In this document: one piece after another, positions 1 to 9,445 of the stretch
Layout of the letters: each line of letters opens with the position of its first letter
How positions within the stretch are numbered: the first letter of the stretch is position 1
Assembly: GCF_026210795.1 (NCBI RefSeq)
Contig: NC_089429.1
Location: forward strand, 3,534,001 to 3,598,000
DNA length: 64,000 nt
Source of the DNA: Rhizophagus irregularis
Taxonomy: Eukaryota; Glomeromycota; Glomeromycetes; Glomerales; Glomeraceae
Direction: 5' to 3'
Notes under the pieces: model-generated
What the model saw: only the letters and a program-made list of their open reading frames with translations
What the model was told of the DNA's origin: nothing
The model's database searches: none
Position numbers and translations under genes: made by a program

Positions 1-125
1 GCCAATTTCTTAAGCAATCCCTCACTTTGAGGATAGCGATGAGCTATTAGCAATAAATGAAATTAAAGACTACTGAACTGAGAAACTGCCTAAAAAACAT
101 ATTCATGTCTTAGTCTCTTTGCCAG

Positions 126-1326
126 ATAGAGTCTACCGCCACTTCAAGCCGTGAGCAGGAACTGCTTGAGGAGATCGCCTCATTGAAGGAGAAACTTAGC
201 AAGTCTGAATATGGTACATATTTTTTCCTTACCTGAGGTTGCTAAAATCTTCAGGTCATGAGGCTGTTTGAACTTTATTAACTCGTCTGATACATTACAG
301 AGTTCGACATTATTGTCAGCAAACTAAAACAGAAGGCAAATAAGTGGACTGTAAATATTGAGCAAGGAACTCTCAGTGATTTCAAAGATTATATACGTGA
401 ATTGTATAAACTACCAGTATTTGAAAATGATGGGGCAGTGCTCAACTTCATGAATAATGAGAGGAAATATTACCCTAGGAATGATGTCACATTCCAGAAA
501 ATGTTGCAGTTGCTAGTATCAAAGAATAATCTCAAGTTTACTGTATTCATTGAGACTCCCTTGAAACCATTCAACAAGTGGACCTTCCCAAAAGTGTGTC
601 AACTCTATGGGCTTAGTGATAATCCAAATCCTAGTATTGATGTTTATCCCGTTTTTAAATTTAGTTGTGTGGACACAAAGAATGAAAAGTATGGAGAGGT
701 ATTACAAAAGCTTTTTGATAAATTGGAGACTCATGTCACAATAACATTTATTGACGTATCTTACAAGGTCACAAAAAGTATCTATTCATATTCCTTTCTC
801 ACTTCAGCAACTTTTCCATTTAAAAGCCAAATAAAAATAGTACCCAAAAAGTTGGTCGAAGGAAAAAACAAACATGGGAATCTTGATTTTGGAATTGAAT
901 CATGTACAACTGGGAGAACAGTTGGCCTGATCGAAATCAAAAAAATGATTTTAAGCAGGGCTTGGCTCAAGCCACCATACAGATGGAATCTTCACTAGGC
1001 CATAAGCGCAAAGCAAAAGAAATAGATAATGAATATAGTTTGGATAAAGTATGGGAGATTGTAATAGATGTAGAGAAATGGTACTTCATGAAATATACGT
1101 AAGACAGTAAAAGAATCATATATCATTTAAGTTGTCGAAGCCCTTATTTGTTATATATGATGGTGAGGATATGAAAGGCATGGTGGAAAACTTTCTTGGT
1201 CACATTTTATAGTTACTTGAAAAAGTGCAGAAACTGGTGAAAGCTTTAGAAGAATCGAGAAAAATAAAAAGAGTAAAGTCAGGCGAGTTACCAAAGGTAA
1301 CCAATCTTAAGGGGAAAACGAATTAG
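126..1326 (+). pseudogene. Degraded nuclease-like (Crinkler-like family) gene with coiled-coil start
   Basis: A first exon (126-213) encodes a short Glu/Leu/Lys-rich coiled coil. A GT-AG intron (214-300) joins in frame to a long exon. Further on, the reading contains a GNLDFGIES stretch, a GLIEIKK stretch and a Gln-rich KQGLAQ stretch, in the order and spacing of a PD-(D/E)XK nuclease core (D, then ExK, then Q). Such domains occur in Crinkler-type proteins and related expanded families of Rhizophagus. The similar reading continues to about 1326, but the copy is broken, with roughly two or three breaks, and I treat it as a fossil. The family assignment is from memory of the motif order, without a search. 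Confidence 0.55.
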
Positions 1327-1510
1327 AATTTAGGAATAGAAATTTTATCATATACCACAGGCAATGTTCTGAACATTTGTATTTATTTTTTGCATATATT
1401 AATAAAAATTTATTCTTGGCAAAATTTCAGCTAAAGCACCCTGGCCAAAAAACACGTTTTTTTTATTTTGAATACTTATATACAGTATATTAGTTTTATA
1501 TATTATAAAT

Positions 1511-2013
1511 CATGTCATCAGAACTTGAATTATTGAAATAGCGTATCACTGAACTTGAGGCTGAGAATTCCGGTTTTAGAATCAAGCTCTTAGTGTCTGA
1601 AGTCTGATGCTGAAATAGCTGAATTTAAACGCAAGAATACTGAGTTTCTAAAAGCGAATAAGAAATATAATGAGAGGTATGATGCTGAAAATGCAAAACT
1701 CAGGGTTAGAATCAAGGAGATGGAATCTGAGTTTGGAGATAGAATCACGAAAGTGGAACAGAATCAGTTGCAAAACGATAATTCAGTTACAAAGCAGTTA
1801 CCTATGGTAGCACATTATGAAAAGCCATTGGTGGATAAAGAAATGGATACTTCTTTACCCGAAGAACCAACACCAGAAGTATCACCTACCAATATACCTG
1901 ACTCTCAGTTTGAGCAATGTAAGCCTGTTTGCAAAATAAATAATGCAGTATCAAAGGTACCTGTCAGCTCTAAGATATCAGAAGAAAGAGAAACTGGACT
2001 TGGATATGTGTAA
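1511..2013 (+). pseudogene. Degraded glomeromycotan coiled-coil family gene
   Basis: The reading starts MSSELELLK and continues with heptad-like Glu/Leu/Lys repeats (ITELEAEN, AEFKRKNTEFLKAN, RYDAENAKLRVRIKEMESEF), then a Pro/Ser/Glu-rich linker with SLPEEPTPEVSP. This matches the N-terminal layout of a large coiled-coil family I recall from Rhizophagus. The first 200 bases are broken by an in-frame TAG after LELLK and a frame change, while 1720-2013 is open. The open part ends in ETGLGY, directly followed by a GT donor and an array of small exon-like units that repeat this ETGLG-type sequence. Function unknown. Confidence 0.5.
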
Positions 2014-2390
2014 AGAAAAAGAAAAAAGAATTTTTTTTAATATTAAGAAATGTACTAACGTTTCTTTCTTTATTTTTTTGTAAGGCTAGGACGCCGAACT
2101 CTTAAAAACGAATCCAGACTTAAAAATGTAAGGAATAGGGGAGGGAGAATTGATTTTTAAATATATATTAAAGAAATGTACTAACGTTTCTTTCTTTGTT
2201 TTTATTGTAGGATTAAGACGCCAGACTCTTGGAAATGAATCTGGACTTGGATAATGTAAGGAATGGGAAGGGAATTGGTTTTTTAATATTATTGTAATTT
2301 TATTTTTGTTTTTTTTTTAGGTCAGACTACTATTTTTTGTAGAACGCCAAACCCGGACTTGAAATATAAGGAATATGGGAAGGGAAAGAT
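2014..2390 (+). repeat. Tandem exon-intron array, copy 1 (about 3 units)
   Basis: Acceptor-like T-rich AG sites end near 2084, 2210 and 2320 (spacing 126 and 110). Each is followed by a 40-47 base exon-like block and a GTAAGG donor-like site. The first two introns carry TACTAAC, the yeast branch-site consensus, about 25-35 bases before the AG. Exon-like blocks 1 and 2 read LGRRTLKNESRLKN and LRRQTLGNESGLG, and the preceding open frame ends ETGLGY. The array therefore looks like tandem duplication of the last exon and intron of the gene before it. Confidence 0.6.
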
Positions 2391-2479
2391 AAAATTATTT
2401 ATATTTCTGAACTTGTATAATATTTAGTTAGATCTTTTCAATAACGGGTTTAATAACATGATTTAAAATATTTTTTTTT

Positions 2480-3145
2480 ATACAGTTTTTAAAACTCTTT
2501 AAACTCCATATGGGAAGGGTTCATATGCCGGGATATCTAATAGAAAATTTTTTTTAAGAGATTTCCTAAGATTTGTATAGGATATTTTTGATAAATAAAG
2601 ATTTTTTTTTTTGAAACTTCTAAATTTCATATGGGAAGAGTTTGTATGGGATATCTGATAGAAAATTTTTTTTTTAAGAGATTTTCTAAGAGTTCATATA
2701 GAAAGGGTTCATATGGGATATCTGAGATTTCCTAAGATTTGTATAGGATATTTTTAATAAACAGAGATTTTTTTTTTTTGAGATTTCTAAATATTCGTAT
2801 AGAAAGAATTTGTATGGAATATTTTGATAAAGATTTTCTAAGAGTTTGTATGGAAAGAGTTTGTATGGGATATTTTAATAGAGATTTTTTTGTGAAATTT
2901 TTTAGGGTTCATATGGGATATCTTTGATTGATAGAGATTTCTTTTTTGTAAAATTTTTTAGAGTTTGTATGGATGTTTTTGATAGAAAATTTTTTTTGAG
3001 ATTTTCTAAGATTCGTATAGAAAATAGAGATTTATTTTTTTGAGATTTTCTAAGATTCGTATAGGAAATAAAAATTCTTTTTTTAAAATTTTCTAAGAAT
3101 TTGTATGAGATATTTTTAATAGAGAATTTTTTTATAATTCGTAAC
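2480..3145. repeat. Diverged minisatellite, 55-80 base units
   Basis: Units alternate a T-run with a GTTCATATGGGATATCT-like or GTTTGTATGGATATTTTGAT-like block and an AGAGATTTTCTAAGA block, about ten times over. No conserved coding frame is visible, and open frames on either strand here are a by-product of the repeat. Confidence 0.6.
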
Positions 3146-4254
3146 ATTAAATAAAAAATAATATACTTTTTATTAAATTTATATTAAATAAATTAATATT
3201 ATTAAACAATTTTAAAAAAATTTAGGTCTCCGAAAATCAAGGTAAAATTTGATACAAATTTAAAAGGTCATTATATATAAGGTAAAATTATGAGACGAGT
3301 AAATTCGATATTTATCTATTATTAACCAATTAAAATTCGGTCTGATCTTTATGCACGTGACCTGATCTTAACATGCATATAAATTACCAAACTAGAGTTT
3401 GTTTATTTTTCAAAAAATATACACGCTTTTTCTTTTCTGTTTTTTTCTTACTCTTTTTACATTTTACAGGTATATTTTTGTCATTAAATTTATTGTACTG
3501 ACTATATTTTATTTTATAATATTAACTTTATCATTTTTTAATATTACTAATGTTTCTTTTTTTTTATATTACTAATGTTATTCTTTTTTTTATATATTTT
3601 ACTAATATCATCATGTATTTTTCTTTTTTTTATCAAACTCTTCATAATACTAACTTTGTATTTGTACTTTACTATGATTACTAACTTTTATATTTACACT
3701 TTACTATTTATTAAATATTACTAACTTTATCAGTTATATACTAACATCTGTCTTCAAATATTACATCATTTTGTAGTATAAAGTATTTAAAAAAGATTAT
3801 GAATGGTTTTTATTTTAAATATTAATAAATAAAGACACTATGTATTTTATTGTTTGTAAAGTTTATAATTTTAATAAATATTATAATGTGCTGTAATAAA
3901 TTTCATAAATTAACCCATAAATTGACTATCAATATAATTGACCATAAATTGACTATCGATTGACCATAAATTGACCATTGATTGACTATAAGTTGACTAT
4001 TGATTGATCATAAATTGACCATCAAATTGACTATCAATCAGTCACCAATCTGACACCAATCAGTCACCAATCAGTATATCAATCTGTCATCAATTGAACT
4101 GCCCAGTTGGTGTCAGATTTTGGCAGAAATTGGATGCCAATCGGGCAGCCCGATTGGTATCTGATTGAGACAATCAGTTACCAATCAGTCACAAATCGGA
4201 TACCCAATTGATGACTGATTGATGACTGATTTGACATTTTTTAACTTGTGAAAG
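3146..4254. other. Gene-free AT-rich stretch with simple and CAATCAG repeats
   Basis: From 3540 to 3760 a TTACTAAT-plus-T-run motif recurs. From 3910 to 4040 an ATTGACCATAAATTGACTAT unit recurs, and 4030-4230 is rich in CAATCAGTCACCAAT. Inside it, 4133-4161 is a near-perfect hairpin (arms GATGCCAATCGGGC / GCCCGATTGGTATC). Similar CAATCAG-rich sequence recurs near 9140-9240. No gene is seen. Confidence 0.5.
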
Positions 4255-4821
4255 AAGCATTTCTGGGCGAAATATTCAGACCAGTATTTAACAATATTGT
4301 AATGTTAAGTAATATACTTGACTTAATAGTTGAATACTACATGGCAAGCTACGAAATGATGGAATTTCAGAAACTATTTGGAAAGCAAAGGTGCAGAAGA
4401 TTTGATAATAGTTCAAGTTAAAATGAATCAATTTGGAAGATGCCGAATTAGTTCTGAAATATTCAGCTCTTCGATATCATCACATAATGTAAAAAGCTCA
4501 TTTATCTTGGCAAAATTTATGACAGAAAGTGGTGATATCGATTGCTATTCTAGACAAGTTTAATACTTCTTTACACATGCCGTTAATTTGCCAGATGAGT
4601 TATCCAAATATAATCTAGCATTTATTCACTGATATAAACCTGCAGAATTATCAAATATTCAGTATCATTTTAGAGTTAGAGATGATAAAATATGCAATGA
4701 TATTGAATTATGGGATACCAAGTTTTACTTAGAATTCCGTGACTGTATTATTCCAGTTCATCATATTCTTGGCCGATTTATATCAACGAAATACCAAATT
4801 TCAGGCAGAAGAAGTTCAAAC

Positions 4822-7376
4822 CAGGGCCGATGATTTTATTTGATCATATAATTTCACATTAAACGCATAATTTATGTGATATCACATAATTCCTGTATAT
4901 CAAATCATAAAATCACATAATATAGGATCTTCCTATGTTAAATCACATAATCCGCAGTAAATATAAATTCAGCTTCAGATGATTATCAATTATCTTCGAT
5001 CTCTTTTTTCGTTATAAATATTATGCCGCCAAAAAAAAGCAAAGTCGTTTCAGTTTACACCAGATGTAATGAATATAAAGACATTTTTCATGTTGATGAT
5101 AATATTCTCTTCTGTAATTACTGTAATGTTTCTGTGGAATGGAAGCATAAATCTGTTGTAGATAACCACTGTAAAAGTCAGAAACATATATCAAATGTGA
5201 GAAGTCAAGAAGAAAGCCACAATAGAACACAGCAACTTACTCTCTCGTCTACTCGAGCAGCTTCTGAGTCAAAGAACCAACTTATTGAAGACCTTATAGA
5301 AGCATTTGCAATAGCAGACATTCCTCTTGAAAAAGTCAATTCTTTACTTCCATTTTTTAAAAAACATGTTAAAAATGGAGGCTCTATTCCCCACGCTCCT
5401 ACTCTTAGACAAAATTATTTACCTAATATTTTTGACAAGTATTATCAATCTCTTAAATTACTTTTTGATTCAAAACCCGTGGCTATAATTATGGATGAAA
5501 CCACTGATGATTGTGCTCGAAGCGTTGTTAATACTCTTTTTTGTTATTGTCATGAAACAAAATTAGTTTCAGTCGATTTTCTTGAACGCGTAACAAATAC
5601 TACAATGGGATAAGTTCTTACAACAATTCTTACTCATTTCAATATATCTTTTAATTTGCCACGTTTATTTCTATCAGATTCAGCGGCTTATATGAAAAAA
5701 TGCTATCGTGAAGTCTTGTTACCATTGATGCCACAATTAATTCATGTTCCGTGTTGTGCACATATTATAAATCTTATCGGGTATGTTTATCAAATTATTT
5801 TCGTGAGTATAAAAAAATTTAATAGGATAATTAGTTTTTCTTATAGAGATTTTTGGTTTGGGTTTTGTTACAATCACTATTATTATTATTTTTGATTCGA
5901 TAATAATTATTTTACATTATATTAATTTATTACGATAATAATTAGTATATCATTAATTTATTATATATTTATTACATCATTTTTCATAATAATTAGTATT
6001 ATTATTACATCATTTTGCCTATATAGTTAAATTATGAATAGATTAGACAGAATTTTTTGAATAATAAAAAAAAACATTTGAATTTTGATCTTATAATATT
6101 GTTTTGTTCTTTGACCTCCTTTTTTTTGTTGCTTATTTGATTTTTTTGAGTTCGTTTTGCTGAGATTTGATCTTTCTTTTGTTGTACTAAATTAATAGTG
6201 ATACGTGGAGAACATTATCTCAGTTTAATATTTTGAAAAGTTTATTGGATAAAATTAAAGAGGTTTTCGTCCATTCTCCTGCCTGAAGAGGCCGATATTT
6301 AGCTTATTTGAAAATGCATGGAATTTTTTCACCATGCAAAATTCCTTTATATAACAAAACTCGTTGGAATTCTTGGTTTCGGATGGTAATTTATGCAAAG
6401 GAACACATCATCTATTGGCCTTCTTTTTTTAAAGAAGAATTTGATAATGACAAGAAACACGTTATATTGATGGCCATTAATTCTTGTCTACAGAATGAAA
6501 AAGAATCAGGCATCATTACCATTTATCTTAATTTCATTTCTTTTTACGCTAAAGAATTCATTCAAGATCTCGATTTTTTCCAGTAATTAAATAAACCTAT
6601 TTTTCCTCTTGTTGAATTACGACTTCAACAGTTCACTTCTTATATCGAAATGTATAGGAATTCAAACGATTTTGGCCCTTCTTTGGAAAATTTAATAATC
6701 CAGCTTCGATTTAATCCAAACGATTTCTATGCTATTTTCAGATTGGCCTTTGAAACAGCTTACAGCAAATTTTCTGCCCATATTTCTAATCATCCAACTC
6801 GACCACTCTTTCATGCATGCCAAGTTTTTGATCCTAGATATATTCATGCTGGAGACCTTTTACGAAAGAACATTCGGCAGTACAATATAATTAAGGAATT
6901 CGCTAACCCATCAGATGAATTATTACGAGAATGGGGAATTTATTGTGGCTTAGATAATGAATTTTTAGGTGAAATCAAATTGGATCAATATTGGTTAAAT
7001 AAGGCAACGCAATTGCCAATCCTTTCTAATATTGCTTTGGATTATATTTGGCTGCCGATATCAAGTTGTACTGTTGAACGGAGCTTTTCTATGTACAATT
7101 CTCTTTTGGATAATGATCGGCAAAGTTTGTCTAAAGATTCTCTTAAGGGATTAAGTATGTTGTACTTTAATGGTGTTTAAAATATGAGGAATTAAAATTA
7201 AATGATAAATTTTATAAAATTATCACATCTTTATTATACATAAAATCAAATAATTATATAAATTTATCAAATAATATCACATAAAATAATAAAAATTAAA
7301 AAAAATCTTATCACATAATTTGGTTATAACACATAAATAATCTATGTTATATCACATCATAAAATCATCAGCCCTG
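4822..7376 (+). mobile_element. hAT DNA transposon, complete ends, 8-bp target duplication
   Basis: The left end CAGGGCCGATGATTTTAT and the right end, read inward, CAGGGCTGATGATTTTAT form 18-bp inverted repeats with one mismatch. The element is flanked by perfect 8-bp duplications GTTCAAAC at 4814-4821 and 7377-7384, the hAT length. Subterminal copies of ATCACATAAT occur several times near both ends, as expected for transposase binding sites. The internal gene encodes an hAT transposase. Size is 2555 bp. The gene has three in-frame stops, so the element is probably not autonomous now. Confidence 0.9.
5023..7180 (+). pseudogene. hAT transposase (BED finger, DDE core, C-terminal dimerisation region)
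   Basis: Exon 1 starts MPPKKSKVV. A BED-type zinc finger (CNYC...H...H) lies at about residues 30-56. The first catalytic region reads IIMDETTDD, the second LSDSAAYMKK, followed by the family's PCCAHIINLI. An intron opens at the GTATGT after LIG (about 5780) and ends near 6197. Exon 2 carries LYNKTRWNSW (the hAT RW motif) and ends with LPISSCTVERSFS, the dimerisation region. In-frame stops lie at 5611-5613 (TAA), 6284-6286 (TGA, context SPA*RGRYL) and 6584-6586 (TAA, context FFQ*LNK). All three look like C-to-T changes of CAA or CGA. Apart from these the frame is kept, which suggests a young death. Confidence 0.85.
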
Positions 7377-7429
7377 GTTCAAACGTCTATTTAGCGGTAA
7401 ATCCAATCAATAGAAAATTTTATATTCGC

Positions 7430-8327
7430 TGAAATTAGTATCTTTTTTGAACTTTATTTTAATGAAATGACATATAATTTCAAATAATACAAATATCGAA
7501 ATTTATTAAATGTTAACAGTTAAAACAATACAATACAAATATCAGAATTTATTAAATGTCAAATTTACATATAATATAATTATCAAAATGTCAAAATATT
7601 ATAATGCGCAAACATTGAAATTTGAAACAACTAAATATCAGAATTTTGCACCACAAATCAGCTATGCCAAATGTCATCTGTTATGCAGCCGATTATCAAT
7701 CATATCCAAAATTGGAATTTTGCACTGCAAATCAGCTATGTCAAATGTCAGCTAATTATTGATCATATACAAAATTTAGCCAAAATTTAACCAAAATTTG
7801 GCCAATTTGTCTTACTTCTGATTTGCCTTATTTCAACTAGTATTTTTTTTATTATTTTTTTTTATTTATAGTATGACTGGTCAAAACTTTATGTTAACAT
7901 TGTGTCTGTATAAGATTCAAGTAAGAGAAGTTCCCCATTTCTGCTGTGCAATGAGAATATCTAGGCATACTTGTGTCAAATAACACTTCATACCAAAGAG
8001 AAATAAAACAAAAACAAAAAAAAATGAAAAATAAAAAATAAAAGGTAAAAGCCGATAACGAAACCCTATAATATAACTACTACATTCCTAAAACTAGGTC
8101 CCACTGATCATTCTGTATAGAATTCCTCAAAATACTCCTAATTTTCTTAGCATTAATCTAATTTCAGCTAAAACAGTTAGTTTCACTGGTCAAAATAAAA
8201 ACTTTCAATCATGTGACAAATCGGCTGATCTGTCATACATTTCGGCCAAATTTTGAAAATTATTAAAAATTGGCCAAATTTTGACATATATGATTTATGG
8301 TTGATTTATTGAATTATTTAATCAAAC
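7430..8327. other. AT-rich non-coding stretch with TTTGGCCAAATT repeats
   Basis: Two clusters of AATTTGGCCAA-type palindromes (about 7740-7815 and 8235-8300) are roughly inverted to each other, with ATCATATA beside each. They may be the ends of a small decayed inverted-repeat element, but no target duplication could be fixed. A near-direct repeat of ACAAATATC(A/G)AATTTATTAAATG sits at 7490-7560. No gene is seen. Confidence 0.35.
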
Positions 8328-9111
8328 GTTATACGTTATGCGTTACGCATATTAAAAGTTTAAAAAAGAATCATCTTATACATCCTTTTTTAAACTTTTT
8401 TTAATTTTTTTCTTTCCCTCCCTTTTCCTTTCCTTCATTCCCCTTCTCTGTTTCCCCTTCTTCCTCTTTCCCTTCCTTCCCTTTTTCTTCCTTTCCCTTC
8501 TCCCTTTCACTTTTTTTACTTTTTTTTTATAGGTTCGGCTTTCAAGTGGGCTTCCAAAGTACTGAAATTCCAAAGATTCGTAAATATGAATACTTTGGAG
8601 TTTATTTTATTTTTTTAATATGAACGGTTACTAACCGTTCTTTTTTCTTTTTTTTTAGGTTTGGCCATTCAGATAATTTCTGAAGAATGGAAAAAACCAA
8701 GTTTTATAAGTTTGGAACTTGGTTTATTTTTTTTTAATATTATGAATGGTTATTAACCGTTCTTTTTCTTTTATTTTTTATAGGTTTGGCGTCTCAGGTA
8801 GGGCTTCTGAGTTCTGAAGAATGAAAAAAACCAAGATTTGTAAGTATATATGAATCTTGGTTTTAATTTTTTTGTTTTTTTAATTTTATTAATGAATGGT
8901 TACTAATAACCGTTTCTTTTTTTATTTTTTAGGTTTGGGTGGGCTTTTAAAGAACAAACCCCCAAAGATAAAGATTCGTAAATATGAATCTTTACTTTTT
9001 TTTCTTTTTCTTTTAATTTTATTAATAAACGGTTACTAATAACCATTCTTTTCTTTATTTTTTTAGGTGCGGTGGGTTTCTGATAAATGAAAACCTAAAG
9101 ATAAAGATTTT
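8328..9111 (+). repeat. Tandem exon-intron array, copy 2 (5 acceptors)
   Basis: The block begins with a hairpin (AAAGTTTAAAAAAG ... CTTTTTTAAACTTT, about 8354-8400), then a purine/pyrimidine-skewed tract. After that, T-rich acceptors TTTTTAG/TATAG end near 8532, 8658, 8783, 8932 and 9066. Each is followed by a G(T/C)TTGG- or TTCGG-like exon block (about 40-57 bases) and a donor-like GTAAATAT or GTAAGTAT. Inside the introns AACGGTTACTAACCGTT is palindromic and contains TACTAAC. In several units the donor sits in a second palindrome (AAAGATTCGTAAATATGAATCTTT-like). The same family makes up 17575-18410. Confidence 0.7.
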
Positions 9112-9445
9112 ACTAGTCGAACGATGTCAAATCGAGGACCAATCAGGTGACCGAATTCCACCTGATTAGTTCCTATTTTTTAAAAATTTTCATCAATCGG
9201 TAACCCTGATTGCTGCCAAAAGATGGTGCAAAAGGAAGATACTCAGGTACTAATCAGGATATTCAATAGAGTACAATCGGGTATTAATAGTTACCAATAG
9301 AATATTTACTATTTAACATATCAGTATACCGATTTATAGCTTTTTGATAAATTTATAACAATAAGAAATCTTCTGATTGCCATACATTTTTATTTAAAAA
9401 TTTACAAAAATTTACGATTTTATTTAAAATATTTAAAATATTTAA
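9112..9445. other. Non-coding spacer before the TTAA element
   Basis: CAATCAGG/CTGATTA-rich sequence resembling 4030-4230, then AT-rich sequence up to the TTAA at 9442-9445. No gene is seen. Confidence 0.4.

Larger units (their letters stand above)
4255..7429 (+). pseudogene. C-terminal fragment of a Plavaka-like transposase, split by an hAT element
   Basis: The pieces 4255-4821 and 7385-7429 encode a diverged copy of the C-terminus of the minus-strand transposase at 54.6 kb: ILDLIVEYY, GRCRISSEIFSSS, SSFILAKFMTESGDIDCYS, NDIELWD, DCIIPVHHILGRFI, then GRRSSN joined to VYLAVNPINRKFYIR and a stop. The full copy reads GTRKIKEYMAMIPLNKKISF at that spot. The frame shifts near 4380 and there is a TAA at 4561. 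When the hAT element and one target duplication are left out, the coding frame is continuous across the junction, so the hAT landed in the coding sequence. Only the 3' part of the Plavaka gene remains. Confidence 0.75.

Noticed and set aside
8376-8573. Lys/Arg/Gly-rich minus-strand frame
   Set aside because: It is the reverse of a pyrimidine tract (CCCTTCC-type) at the head of the exon-intron array.
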